Shown here one piece after another: positions 22,305 to 34,700 of a stretch of 64,000 nucleotides of DNA. The DNA lies in contig VZQC01010553.1 of NCBI GenBank assembly GCA_009823505.1, forward strand, positions 273,200 through 337,199, written 5' to 3'. The notes below the pieces were generated by a model, which was not told where the DNA came from, did not search any database, and saw only the letters and a program-made list of their open reading frames with translations. Position 1 is the stretch's first letter. The number at the start of each line of letters is the position of its first letter. The DNA is from Rhizomys pruinosus (taxonomy: Eukaryota > Chordata > Mammalia > Rodentia > Spalacidae). Position numbers and translations under genes: made by a program.

Positions 22305-22770
22305 CCATCTTTTTCCCCTCATTTTATTAAGGCATAATTGGTCTATAATAAAATATACTTTTTTCATGGTAAAAATTTCAGCAAATATGTAGTCAGCAAA
22401 CCACATCATAATATAGCCATAGAACAGTTCCGTCACCTGCCAAAATGTCCTTCTGCTCCTTAGGAGTCAGTCCTTCTTAAACTGCACTCCATGGAAACTA
22501 CTAATCTATTTCATGTTTCCATCCTTCTGCCTTTTCCAGAATATCTGAATAAAGTCATACAATATATAGGCCCTTGAGATAGTCTCTTTTAGTTTACATA
22601 ATCTGTAATTCCTCCTCGTGGATTCATGGATCTATAATACAGTCTTCCTTTTTTGAGTCTTTTAATTATGGTGAATTATACATAGCATAAAGTTTATTCC
22701 TCTAGCTGTTTAATGAGCATTATGTACACCTACCTTGTTGTAAAACTGTCATTGAGAAGTCTGCTCACAA
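22305..22770 (-). mobile_element. Old L1M-like fragment, minus strand
   Basis: 'attttattaaggcataattgg', 'gaataaagtcatacaatata', 'tcttttagtttacataatc' match the order of a reversed mammalian L1M end region. Strongly diverged. Confidence 0.6.
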
Positions 22771-22979
22771 TCCCTTGAGAAAACTCTGAAAGTCTGATTT
22801 TTTTGTTGACAAGGATGTAAGTCTTCATCCTTTGATTGTCCATAAGGTTCTGGCTCATGCCTGGGATCCTGGGGTGATTAATACAGCTCAAAGTATATAT
22901 TATGATGGCCTTAGGGAATTTATCTCAAGCATTTCTTATGGGAAAGCACAACTTAAAAAACTGAACACTCAGTGTCTGT

Positions 22980-23255
22980 AAAAATTATGTATACATGGGG
23001 CTGGAGAGATGGCCTGGGGTTAAGAGCGCCGACCGCTCTTACAGAGGACCCGGGTTCGATCCCCAGCACCCACATGGTGGCCAAGAACCGTCTGAAACTC
23101 CAATTCCAGGAGAACTCCAGTTCCAGGGGAATGCGACACTCTCTTCTGACCTCTGCGGCATTGCACGACACGGGTGCACAGACTTGCATGCAGACAGTAC
23201 ATTCATACACATACGGAAATAAATAAAATTAATTTAAAAAATTATGTATACATTT
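22980..23255 (+). mobile_element. B2 SINE, young subfamily
   Basis: Body 22997-23237 with pol III box B ggttcgatccc and the 17-bp duplication. Target duplication aaaattatgtatacat on both sides. Confidence 0.93.
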
Positions 23256-24186
23256 ATTCCCTAGTCCAACAAGCTCACTTCTAGTATTTTATTCTAAAGA
23301 TCTATTTGCAGATCCTTATGAAATATCAAAGCATTGAAAGAAAGGAAAATATCAAAAGCAATCCAAGAAGCAATCCATAGAAAGCTGGCTACTTAACTAT
23401 GGTATATCTTCCGCCCTGCTCCAAAAGAAGAGGAATGTGGAGAGGGGTAATACATACTTGTCTAAAGAAACTGCCCCACAGATCCTGGTAAGACATGTAC
23501 AGGCTAGACCACTAATGGTGGCCTGGAGTAATGATAACGGGGAAGGAAATAATGTAAATCTTCTCAAGATATACCTTAATGCATTTTTTTAAAAAAAATT
23601 TCAATATTGTAAATATATTACCTTTAAAATTATTAAATGATAAGGAAGAGTGAAATACTCCTTGGAAAAATAACTATCAAATTTAACAATAAGGACATTT
23701 ATTGTAAAAAAATATATTTCCACATTCACAAAATCAACAGTTTACCTTTTGAATACTGAATGTACACAAAAGACCTCACATGTTTGGAAAATTACTTCTT
23801 TTTCTAAATTCATCATAAGTTTGACAAGTATGAGAAAGTTCCTTCCAATTGTGTGCCTTAAGCATAAATATCTCCTAACAGAAGATAAAACACCTCTGAT
23901 CTCTGGGAACCCATGTTCATTTCTTTCCAGCAAGCAATATTTCTTGATAAAAAAGAAATCATTTTAAAAGAAAAAATGTTGCTCAAAATTCTAAATTACC
24001 ATATCACTACTTGAATTTGTGCAATGTTAACACTAAAAGAATGTCAGTATCATGAATTGTCTCTTAAGATCAATATAGAATTTCTTGAGATTCAGTAAGA
24101 CCTAAAGTAATTTTAAGTATGTTTAGGTACAACAAATGGAGTATATTAATTTTCCATAACTATTTAACAACTCCCCCAAATTTAGC

Positions 24187-24232
<46 letters not shown>

Positions 24233-25199
24233 GACTCCAATTGGAACAAAATTCCATGTGATTATGTGCTAGTTAAAGCCCAGATACAGCTTGGCTGTGC
24301 TAAGTCCTCTGTTCAGAATCTTAGGAAGCCTAAATCACAGGCCCAGGTCTTTACTGGGAATCTTGGGAAAGAATCTGCTTCTAAATTTATTGGCTTGGGA
24401 CTGACCAAACTCTGCTTTTATGGTTGAAGGATGGAGGTCTCCACTTCCTCCTGGCTGCTGGCAGTGGAGCTAGCTGGTCTGGATGTCTAGGAGCTGTCCA
24501 AATCTCTTCTCAGCCTTCCATGTGTCCCAGCATCCTTTCATGATTCACATCTCTTTGCTTCTCCTTCTGCCATATCTCTCTGACTCAACTCAGGAAAGTT
24601 CTCTGCCCTTAAGCCCACCTGAATAAGCTCATTCTCCTGAGGTCTATAACTTTATATCTGTAAAATCTCTTTTGTCCAAAAGCACAACATATACATATCC
24701 ACACATGAGACTAGTTCAAAAAGGGGAAATGACCCAACAGACTGTACCTAAGTAAGTCAAGTAAACTAACTGATCCTAACAGTAGTTAGAAGCTAGAAAT
24801 AAATCTCAAAAGTCACAGCATTAAACTGCCACAGAGTTAGCTCAAGGGGACAAGGACAGAACTATAAAGCTGAATCAAAATCCAAGCTCTCAGTTTGAAG
24901 CAAAGCAAGCGGAAGCAACCACTGTATGAAAGGACACAGGAGCCTTCAGGTGGGGGAGACGACATATTTTGGGAAACTGGGCATTTTCCAAGACACTAAA
25001 CAGAGTCTTGGAAACCTATGGAAACCTCTTAGTCTAACACTTTCATTTCCACTTTACATCTGAGAATCAAATAAACTCTCTAGGACTCCGTCCGAAATAG
25101 GCACAAAGACTAAATAGTGATGCCATGTTAAACTATTAACTTTGAATTTCTAAATCTTGTCCTTAAAGTAATTTCTACATCTTTTTCCCTTAAAGCCAA
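23256..25199. other. Long unassigned stretch with a CA repeat
   Basis: AT-rich DNA with no recognised coding region. Apart from the CA run at 24187 I see no repeat I can name. Confidence 0.5.
24187..24230. repeat. (CA)n microsatellite
   Basis: About 21 uninterrupted CA units. Confidence 0.98.
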
Positions 25200-25312
25200 A
25201 TCTGGTTGCATACACAATCAACCCCAAGACTTTAGATGCTGCAGCAAGAGGATTACAAGTTCACGGCCAACCCAAGGCACATTAAGATGATCTTATCTCA
25301 AAAAAAAAAAAT
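25200..25312 (+). mobile_element. Degenerate B1-like SINE
   Basis: 'cagcaagaggattacaagttc', 'ggccaaccc', 'gatcttatctcaaaaaaaa' follow B1 order with heavy divergence. Confidence 0.5.
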
Positions 25313-25394
25313 GAAAGGAAAAAAGATGATTCTTTTTAGCTAACAAAAAACAGTACAATGGAAAGAAATCAAGTATTTTCTTTAATTTTCATAA

Positions 25395-25592
25395 TTTTAC
25401 TCTATGTGTATGATTATATCGGCTGCATGTGTATAAATGCACCCATGTCATGCAATACCCATGGAAGTCAGAAAAGGGCTTCAGATCCCTTGGAATTGGA
25501 GTTGTAGATGGTTGTTAGCCACCATGTGGGTACTGGGATTCAAGCCCCAGTCTTCTCCAGTGCTCTTTACCACTGAGCCATCTCTCCAGCCC
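25395..25592 (-). mobile_element. B2 SINE, minus strand, older subfamily
   Basis: Reversed B2 from 'tctatgtgtatgattatatcg' to 'ctctccagccc', without the duplication. Confidence 0.85.
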
Positions 25593-25680
25593 ACATAATT
25601 TTATTCTTTAAAATTAAAAAGATCTGATAATGAGTTTTGGTATGAAAAGGTAAAAGTACTATTAATTTTCAATCATAATT

Positions 25681-25765
25681 CTTTTTTTTTTTTTTTTTGG
25701 TCTTTTTGAGACAGGGTCTCCCTGTAGCCCCAGCTGTCCTGGATTCCTTATCCTCATTATTCCAA
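25681..25765 (-). mobile_element. Truncated B1 SINE, minus strand
   Basis: T-run, then 'tttttgagacagggtctccc' and 'agccccagctgtcctgga'; it breaks off after about 80 bp. Confidence 0.88.
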
Positions 25766-26263
25766 TGCCTACTTGTGATCTAGCCAAAGATGGCTGCACC
25801 TTTGAAAAGTTGGTTATTAATCCAAAAGATTGAGTAATTCATAGAATTTCAGGAAGTGTGGACAATAAGAATGCAGCTGTAATCAAGAAGATACTTTATA
25901 CTCAGCACACCCACAACAGCCAGCCACTCCTGCCCTTAGGTCTGCCCAGCCAGCAAGCACTGTTCTTCCCCATTTCTCTCCTTTTCCAGGCAAGCTCACA
26001 GACCAGATCAGAGCCTCCCATGGTTCAATACAGTCCTACACTATAGTCCTACAGTCCGAAAGGCAGAAGCTCAGAGAAGTCAGGGCCACGGGGTAAAGAC
26101 AAGGATAGCCCAGTGCACACTGGCAGGCTCTGCCACTGGGAGTATAAGAAGACTTGTGGTAGCAGCATTCTAACCTGGAGAAACAAAAATTCCCTGCTTA
26201 ATTTTTCTGCCACATTAAACTATATCTCTGTTTTTCCTTTTCAATTTTCTTTTCACTAAGTTA

Positions 26264-26424
26264 AAATTCTGTCCAGTTTCAGAACTCCAGTTCCAGGGGG
26301 AATCCAACGCCCGCTTCTGACCTCCGCGGCATTGCGCGACACGGGTGCACAGACTTGCATGCAGACAGTACATTCATACACATAAATAAATAAAATTAAT
26401 AAAAAAATTAAAAAAAAATTCTGT
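26264..26424 (+). mobile_element. 5'-truncated B2 SINE with target duplication
   Basis: Only the 3' half of a B2 (from about 26276) with an A-rich tail; aaaattctgtc flanks both sides. The tRNA-like half with the pol III promoter is absent, so it was dead on arrival. Confidence 0.88.
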
Positions 26425-27944
26425 CTCAAAATTGGTCTCAATGATGGCAACTTTGGGATAATTTCAAGTGAAAAAGAGACACACTCATAAGCTTATTGAT
26501 TACAATTACTTAAATCCACTGAAAGAAAAATATGTATACCTGACTCGTCATTCCTCTCTACCTCCAGGCCCTCCAGGACACAGCCCATCTGATACACCTG
26601 CTGGCTCACCTGCATTTGGGAAGCTGAGGTTTCACAGCACTCATCTCTGCCTCTCAATCCTTATATTCAGTTCAGTGGCAGAGATGGCTAACTGGGTCGC
26701 ACTTGCCCATGGTAAAAAGGAAAAGGAAAAGGACACAAAAAAACAAGTTCCATCCTCAATGGATGCCTCACACCACCCAATTGTCCTCCATAAAGATAAC
26801 CCCATACATCCCTCCAGAGTTAGTAGAAACAAATTTCTTTCTTATTTATAACAAATTTCTTTCTTATTTATAACAAATTTCTTTCTTATTTATTTATTCC
26901 TCTACCCCTTCCAGTGCCTTACATGTTTATAATACTGGTCCACCCGCCTTACTTTTGTTTACAGCTAATCACGTGACTTCTTGTATATGCATCATCATTT
27001 AATGATTCCCTCACCAACAGTTACATGGATGCTTCCATCTTTGCTGTTACAGAAATGTCCTGCTAATTTTAACTCCTTGTTTCTCATATTTACTCTTATC
27101 AATTCCTACTGTATTTCCACAACTTTATTTTTCTATTGTGTTTTATCATTTCTCCCCTGAACTATATAATAGCTATTTAATTGGTCCCCTTATATTCCTA
27201 CTCTCCCTCTCTCATAAATGCACCATGATCTACTGAATTACAATTCTGTCTATACCCGCCCTGAGCTTAAAATTCTTCAGTAGGCATGGCCATCACTTTG
27301 ATGCAGGCCAGGAGCACTCTACACCATACATACCTTCTATCAGGCCCTGTCACTGCAATCATATCCATTCCATAAAATCAAAGAACTTGAATCCTCAAAT
27401 GACCTCAGGTCACCCTGTGTCCCTCCACCTTTCCTCACACTGTGCCTTCCTCCTGGCATACTGTCACATCTTGATTCATCTAAGTCAGGATACCTGTCCC
27501 ACTAGCTCCCCCCAAAAGTTGTCCTTGACTATCAGAATAGACAATAAGATTGATGGCTTCTGGTGACTGCTTGTCTTCCCTTGTATGACATCATAAGAGA
27601 TCTCTCTCCCCTACACTCAGAGAGAAAAAGCATCCAGTGCTGCTCATCCTCACCCAGGTGCTTCCACGTGTACTGACATGAGCTGCTATAGAAACAAAAC
27701 AAGAAGCTGAGTTCAAAAAGGCAAAGTTACTGTGACATTGCTGCATCTCAGGTTCCACACAGCAGATGTTGGGATTAATAATGCTTTGCCTTATTGTAAC
27801 AATTAAATGAGATAATATGCGCTAAGCACTTGGAACAGTGCCTGGTATATGGAAAACATTCAATGGCTATAATTATGTCAAGAAAGAGCATAAAGTAAGT
27901 TAATGGGCACAACTAGTACCCAAGGTGATCAACTTATCACAGAA
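26425..27944. other. Unassigned stretch
   Basis: Apart from a 3 x 22-bp tandem (26828-26893) nothing is recognised. The 127-residue open frame at 26468-26851 starts just after a SINE and shows no domain. Confidence 0.5.
26828..26893. repeat. Perfect 3 x 22-bp tandem repeat
   Basis: Three identical, adjacent copies of a 22-bp unit beginning aacaaatttctttcttattt. Confidence 0.97.
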
Positions 27945-28255
27945 AGTGGTTATTATAACTCACAGTTGAAAGTACCAACCCATGATCAGATGGACCCAAT
28001 ACCCAACTTTCTGTAGTGCTATGAGGCCTGTGGTAAGGCAGTACATCATGGAAGGAGTGCATGGTAGAAGACAATCACCCCATGCCTGGGACTTACACTA
28101 ACCCCTTAGACGTCAGGCCTCAGCGACTACAGGAGGGACCCAAAAATCAGGTCCTATCTTCTAAAATTCTACAACCTCCCAACTACACCATGGGCTGGAA
28201 CAAAGCCTCCAACATGTGGGCATTTTAGAAACATTAAGATCCAAACTGTAATCTA
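27945..28255 (+). repeat. Old dispersed repeat (family R)
   Basis: Diverged copy: 'gtaaggcagtacatcatgg', 'aatcaggtcctatcttct', 'acatgtgggcattttag'. Same phrase order as the copies at 16590, 35170 and 55375. Confidence 0.5.
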
Positions 28256-28378
28256 AGAATTGAGAAGACTTTGGGGCCAGCTCACCAAACTGCCACCAAA
28301 ATAGTCTGTAAAGTTTTCTTACAAAGTTAATCGCAAAGGGCTGGAGAGGATGATGGTGATTCTGGAATTGGGTCAGCC

Positions 28379-28649
28379 TAAAGAAATCAGGGGACTGGGC
28401 TGGAGAGATGGCCTAGCAGTTAAGAGTGCCGACCACTCTTACAGAGGACCCGGGTTCGATCCCCAGTGCCCACATGGCAACCGAGAGCCATCTGAAACTC
28501 CAATTCCAGGAGAACTCCAGTTCCAGGGGAATCCGACACCCTCTTCTGACCTCTGCAGCGTTGCATGACACGGGTGCACAGACCTGCACGCAGACAGTAC
28601 ATTCATACACATACAGAAATAAATAAAAAAAATTAAAGAAATCAGGGGA
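28379..28649 (+). mobile_element. B2 SINE, young subfamily
   Basis: Body 28397-28633; 16-bp target duplication taaagaaatcagggga on both sides; 17-bp internal duplication present. Confidence 0.93.
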
Positions 28650-30944
28650 ATAACCGGACTGGGGCAGGATAGAAGTTTGCCTACCTATTAGGGGAGACTG
28701 GGGAAGGAGAGAAAAGAGAAGGAAAAGCTCTGGATTCATTTGTAGGATGAAGGCAACTCAAAATGAACATAACACTTTTGATAGTTCCAGCCACCAGGGT
28801 TGGGAAGGACTGTAACTCCAGTCCACTCCAACCTCACATTTTCAGACTCTGCTGCCACAATCCAGTGCTCAGTAAAAACTAGTAACTGAACTAAAATTTT
28901 CTCAAGACTTCATTTTCCAGGCTTCATCAAACACCCATTTGGAACTTCATTTTCTCCTTTTATGACTGAAGGATTAGCACTTAGCCTTCACATTTCCCCT
29001 AGGGAGACAAAGGGTCCAGATGCATAGCTCTTAGAAAATCCCACAATGGGGGTTGTGGCATCTGGAAATTTTAGTACTAGATTTCCATTTCTACAAAGCA
29101 CAATACCCTGGAACAGAGATGTAGCAGTCTTCCTCATTCTCTCTAGACCCATTCAGCCATCATGTCCCAATGACTGGCCATCTCTGCTAATTCTCTACAT
29201 CCACATACACATATATCAAAGGTAGACAAAGAAGAAGGCTGTGTGAGGCAAGAATAGAGACAAAGAATGGTTCTCTGAAGTTATGAAGAGCCATTTTGCA
29301 AGCTGAATGTGTGAACATGGTACATTCACTACAATTTTCACACACATAAAACTGAGGGCTGCTGGGGATGTCTGTATTTCGTCCTCTTCCCCAGGTGCAG
29401 TCCATTACACAGTGACAGCAGAGATAACCATTAATTGTATCCTTTTCAAAGGCATATGTCCTTCACAGTGGATATAAAAATAATAGATATTTCTCACCAT
29501 CTTCTCTAAGCCTCTACTTTCTAATTGGCAATTTGTCCTTCAATACTGTGATGAAGTAATTACTGTAAACCTTCTCCACGAACATGAAAAAGCAAGTAAA
29601 AATTGCAATTATAAATCCTTGTCACCAAAATCAAGGCTGGGGTATGGTGACACAGAAAGAAACACTGCAAATACGATAGTTTCAAGAGCAATTTGGCCAC
29701 TGTCAAAAGGCTAGACATTGAAGGTGCCCACGATCCACAGGGGACCTACTCTACGAATCCAGCATGGTGGCTTTTGATCTTTCCCTAGGATGCTCAGCAA
29801 GAATTACATTTTACATTACCACCCAGTGCACCTGCATACTCACATACCTCTAATGGAAAGAAACGATTAACAAAATACTCTTAAAATGGCAGTTAATTTC
29901 ATTATCATTTTGAATATAAAATTTATAATCTTTTTTATATCAGTTGTTATTAAGCTGATGCCATGCTATATTAATGGGTAATGATCTGGGGATATCTCTC
30001 TGTGACATAGTTATCTATTAGAAATGTTGTTGCATTAGATTCTAGACTTGGGAGGACTGATTCTCTAGAATGGATCCTGTACTTCCCCTGAGGGCCATTC
30101 TGTATTACTCTTCTACAGCCCCAGTGTACCTTTATCTATGTACTACAGAAAATGTAGAAACACCTAATTGAAATTCTAGAGATAAAAATCAGGGTCTTGG
30201 AAGTTAAAAAAATACTGTGATAAATATGCTGATATAATTTTCAAAGTAAAAATATATAATTGTATTTTAGAAGGTAAATTCACAATTCTATATGTTGACT
30301 ATATTTTTTTAGTATTTACTAACAAAACTGTACTACCAAGCTTCAACAATACTATGAAACTTATCACTGTCACTGTAATATAAATTTAGCACTCACTTCT
30401 TTTCAAAGTCTCCAATCTATACAGTTTTTTGATATAATAATGTTATTTATGCATTACTATTTCTATGAGTGAAAAATGAAAAATATTCTCAATGTCCATC
30501 AACTACAGGCAAGAAAAATAAAATTTTGTATTCACACCAATTTCATATCTATAAGAATTCCAAATCGTCAAATCAACTAGAAGACCTTCTGGAAAATGCC
30601 ATTTTATTTCATCTGAGAACCAAGAGACAGCCCAGGTACTTTCTGGAGTAAAGGAAATGTCGTATTCCTTCATGAAATCCCTGCCACTCTTCCATCTTTT
30701 GTAGGCTTTAGTTGCAAGCTGTGGTTTGTATGGAGAGCCTCCCTCAGAAGCAGTGACTAATGGCACCAGCTAACCTCTCCACCTCCTCTCTGCTTTACAT
30801 TCCCCTGGTGCTACAGATTGCACAGAGTGACTGTGAAATGAGAATGGATGAGAGAGAGAGAGAAAAAAAAAAAAACCTTCAGCATCATCATCTTTCAAGG
30901 GTAAATCCAGTGCAAAAGCCTTATCAAAAAAAGAGCATTGTCTG
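28650..30944. other. Long single-copy-looking stretch
   Basis: About 2.3 kb with no recognised repeat and no convincing coding region. Several frames of 60-90 residues, none with a known motif. The absence of insertions is notable for this window. Confidence 0.5.
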
Positions 30945-31112
30945 TTCTTGCAAAAGACTCAGATTCAGTTCCCAGCACACACATGGCAGCTAACAAAACC
31001 CACCTATAACTCCAGTTCCTGGGATCTGACCTCTACAGGCACTGCATGCACGTGGAGTGCTTACATACATGTAGGTAAAACACTTATACAGATCAAATAA
31101 AAATAAGCAAAT
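30945..31112 (+). mobile_element. 5'-truncated old B2 SINE
   Basis: 'gtctgttcttgcaaaagact' then 'cagttcccagcacacacatgg' and an A-rich end. Confidence 0.8.
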
Positions 31113-31194
31113 TTTAAAAATTTAATCGTCCAAGTAAACACTTCTACCTGAATGATGGTTTTCTTGGGTCTGAAACAGGGAAGAATTAAGATAG

Positions 31195-31360
31195 GGGTCT
31201 GAGCCGGCCATGGTGGCGCACGCCATTAATCCCAGCAGAGACAGGCAGATCTCTGTGAGTTCAAGGCCAGCCTGGTCTACATGGAGTGTTCCAGGAGAGC
31301 TGGGACTGCAGGGAGACCCTGTCTCAAAAAGAGCCCCCCAAAAAAGGATTGAGGTCTGAG
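31195..31360 (+). mobile_element. B1 SINE with small internal deletion
   Basis: Body 31203-31345; about 15 bases missing after 'taatcccagca'. Flanked by ggtctgag / aggtctgag. Confidence 0.88.
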
Positions 31361-31411
31361 GTTATTTTGTTTCATTTCTTCTTTACGAATCTTTGGCAAA
31401 TTGAAGCAAAT

Positions 31412-31554
31412 TTAAGCTTCTTTTTATTTATTTATTTATTTTTGTCTTTTTGAGACAGGGTCTCCCTGTAGCCCCAGCTGTCCTGGAACTCACTCTGTAG
31501 ACCAGGCTGGCCTTGAACTCACAAGGATCTGCCTGCCTCTGCCAAGCTTCTTTT
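31412..31554 (-). mobile_element. 5'-truncated B1, minus strand, with target duplication
   Basis: Reversed B1 3' part between two copies of aagcttctttt (31412 and 31544). Confidence 0.9.
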
Positions 31555-31669
31555 AAATACAGATATGCATATAGAAAATTATTCCCTATATCTTTTTAAA
31601 AGTCATAAAATGGAATTTTGAAACAATCTTTAAATGATTATTTTATCTTTCTTTGCTGTTTAGTTTTTA

Positions 31670-32425
31670 TTTTTAATACATTTTTATTGTAATTAAATTT
31701 TTTCATACATCATTTCTTGATCCAATTTAGACTCATTTCCCTTTCCATACCCCCACCCCACCAGAGTCCATGCATTCTGCCATACATGTCTTGTATCTTT
31801 TTCTGAGTCTTTCCAGAATTTTTCTCAAAGCAGAGGATTATTGTTTTGGGGAGAACTTCACTGTTTCAGTCAGGGGTTTTTTTTGTCCCAGATCTTTTGT
31901 TGTTGTTTCCTCCAACTTGTATTGCTTCATATATATTCATATATCAATGTATTCATATATATGTATATACATGTATACATATGTATATACATTCACATAT
32001 GTCTCATCTATACTAAAATTATGTTGTCTGAAAGCAAACTGTATGTTATTTCCAAATCATATTTCAGGATTCACATTTTCCATTTTGATTTTATATTACT
32101 CTAAAATATACATACATACCCTCCACCCATATACCAAAATTCCAAAGTCTGAAAATAAATGATAGGTTAAGTCTAGAACCTGTTAAGGGATTCACAATAT
32201 AAGAGCACAGTTGTTTTCAGATCGCGAGGAATATAACATCAACATTGCTCGGTTTGCCTTACAACTGTGTACTTTGTGCTAGCATCCACAGACAAGGGAT
32301 ACTATTTGTCATTTGTTTTTCTGGGACTATGCTACTTCTAGTTAACATATATCTTCTAGTTCTATCCATTTACCTGCAAATTTCATGATGTCATCTTTCT
32401 TTACTGCTGCATAGAACTCCATTAA
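31670..32425 (-). mobile_element. L1 3' end, minus strand
   Basis: Full 3' UTR block of the window's main L1 family plus the last part of ORF2 ('atgatgtcatctttctttac', 'catagaactccatt'). It is truncated at a (GTTTT)n run (32431-32455). Confidence 0.88.
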
Positions 32426-32534
32426 AGGATTGTTTTGTTTTGTTTTGTTTTGTTTTCAAGGTGCATTATCTCCCATAAGACATGAGCCTGAGGAGATTTA
32501 AGACCTTGCATCCCTCATATTTTGGAGTATTTCT

Positions 32535-32760
32535 TTTTTGTTTATTATTTTTTATTTTTATGTGTATGAGTGTATTGCCTGCATGTGTGTAAGTGCACCT
32601 GTGTTGTGTGATGCCCGTGGAGGACAGAAGAAGGTGTTGGATCACCCGGAACTGGAACTTATGGACGGCTATTAGTAACCATGCAGGTGCTGGGAACTGG
32701 AACCCAGGTCCTCTGCAAAAGTAGCCAGTGCTCTTAACTGCTGAGCCACCTCTCCAGCCC
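32535..32760 (-). mobile_element. B2 SINE, minus strand, older subfamily
   Basis: Reversed B2 from 'tatgtgtatgagtgtattgc' to 'ctctccagcccc'. Confidence 0.88.
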
Positions 32761-33644
32761 CTAGATTTTGGAATACTGTATAAGGAGCCTTTTAATGCTA
32801 CTGTTTGGGTTTCACTGCAACTTGACCAGAAGGTAAAAGTACCCTAAGCAGTTGCGCTTTTAGAAATATTCACCATTGGGATTTTTGAGAAACTAAGATT
32901 GTCTGGAGTTTCTGAACACTGAGACTTCTAACTCCCAAATTCATACTTGCTTATTCTGAGCGTCAGTGGATGGAATGCCACTGGTGCTGAACACACATGA
33001 TTTTAGCTGACTCCTCACTCAGCCACCTGCTAAAATAACATAAAACACTTCACAGGAGCCAATTACTTTGCAGATTAATAATGCTGCCTGTTTCTTAAGG
33101 CCAAGTGTCCTGGAAAATTAGGAAGGTCACTTATCACAAAGGCCATTCATTGCTGTACCAGCAACTGCTGAAATCCTGATAGCTGCATTGTCCCCAACTT
33201 TGAGCATGGACTTCACCCTCCAGGGGCAGCTTTGTGCAGATCTAAGATGCTGAGCAGAATTCAAAATCGGCTTGACCTAAGCAAGTATTTCTTTTTCCTT
33301 AACAATTGCTGTGCATATATTTTAACATGGCCAGGCTCGAATCCATCTGTATCTTAATAACCTTGTAAGCTCCTATCAATACTAAAGCCATAAATGAGAT
33401 GTGGGTTTCACTTCTGACTGTTAAGACTTAGAATCACTCTTACTGTGACTTGTCTATCCAGCCTAGCCATCTGTGGGCAACACACAAATTTCATCCACTA
33501 CCTTATTAACAAGGAAGCATTGAAATCATAGAAAGAAGAGGCCAAATGGCATAACACCTGAATTTCTGCATCATTTTGGCCCTATGGAAACTCTTTGACA
33601 TTGGACAACTGGCTTCAATGCTTATGCTTTGAAACTCCATTTCT
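32761..33644. other. Single-copy-looking, possibly conserved non-coding DNA
   Basis: No repeat recognised. 33040-33420 has the mixed-composition look, with words such as 'ttactttgcagattaataat' and 'ttaacaattgctgtgcat', often seen in conserved enhancers. This is an impression, not evidence of conservation. Confidence 0.3.
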
Positions 33645-33815
33645 TTTTAAAATTTTATTTGTGTGCGTGTTTGTGTGTGTGCACATGTGCAGGTGCACCC
33701 ATGCCAAGACCCATGTATGGAGGTCAGAGAACAACTTTGAGGAGAGGTTCTCTCCTTCAAGTTTGGGTTCCATGGATCAAACTCAGTTGATCACTGAGCC
33801 ATCTCACTGGCTCAG
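33645..33815 (-). mobile_element. B3-like SINE, minus strand
   Basis: 'aattttatttgtgtgcgtgt', 'gaggtcagagaacaacttt', 'tcactgagccatctcactgg' match a reversed B3/B2-related SINE. Confidence 0.75.
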
Positions 33816-33883
33816 AATTCTTTGTCTCCACTTCATATGAGAACCAAATGGCTCATGTATTCAGCATGGAATAAAATCATTAT

Positions 33884-34156
33884 GAAAACAGGGGCTGGAG
33901 AGATGGCCTAGCGGTTAAGAGCGCCGACCGCACTTACAGAGGACCTGGGTTCTATCCCCAGCACCCACATGGCGGCTGAGAACCGTCTGAAACTCCAATT
34001 CCAGGAGAACTCCAGTTCCAGGGCAATCCGAGACCCTCTTCTGAACTCCGCGGCGTTGCACAACACGGGTGCACAGACTTGCATGCAGACAGTACATTCA
34101 TACACATACAGAAATAAATAAAATTAATTAAAAAAATTTAAAAAAAAGAAAACAGA
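33884..34156 (+). mobile_element. B2 SINE, young subfamily
   Basis: Body 33892-34145 with the duplication; gaaaacag on both sides. It shares a rare 'ctgaactccgcggcgttgc' variant with the B2 550 bp downstream. Confidence 0.92.
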
Positions 34157-34429
34157 GTGGTGCTGTTATTAGTGGTAACAGCAATAATTATAATGTCTGT
34201 ATCCTGTCATATAACACAAACACCTAGATTACTATTTCCATATTTATACATTATAGCCTATTCAGTTTCTGTAGCATTTATTGCTAAAGTCCTAATGGGT
34301 TTAATATTTCTCTCAGTTATTAATTTCAATTCGTTAATATAATTTCTTTTTCAGCTTGGGATAACCCCAATACATGGTCAATAGACCATGGAACTCCATG
34401 TCAAAATCAGGGTATTCATTTTCTTCATT

Positions 34430-34700
34430 AAAAAGGTATTTTTGGGGGCTGGAGAGATGGCCTAGCGGTTAAGAGCGCCGACCGCTCTTACAGAGGACCC
34501 GGGTTCGATCCCCAGCACCCACATGGCGGCTGAGATCCGTCTGAAGCTCCAATTCCAGGAGAACTCCAGTTCCAGGGGAATCCGAGACCCTCTTCTGAAC
34601 TCCGCGGCGTTGCACGACACGGGTGCACAGACTTGCATGCAGACAGTACATTCATACACATACAGAAATAAATAAAATTTTAAAAAAAGATATTTTTGGT
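34430..34700 (+). mobile_element. B2 SINE, young subfamily
   Basis: Body 34445-34685 with the duplication; target word aRgtatttttg / agatatttttg on both sides. Confidence 0.92.

Noticed and set aside
22953..23226. Overlapping 60-85-residue frames on both strands, repeated at many positions with near-identical protein
   Set aside because: All are translations of young B2 SINEs; repetition of the same peptide (MYECTVCMQVCAPV-type) reflects the SINE, not a gene family.
34157..34342. Hydrophobic 61-residue frame resembling a membrane or mitochondrial protein
   Set aside because: I could not match it to any mitochondrial gene; it starts right after a SINE tail and AT-rich DNA easily gives hydrophobic frames.
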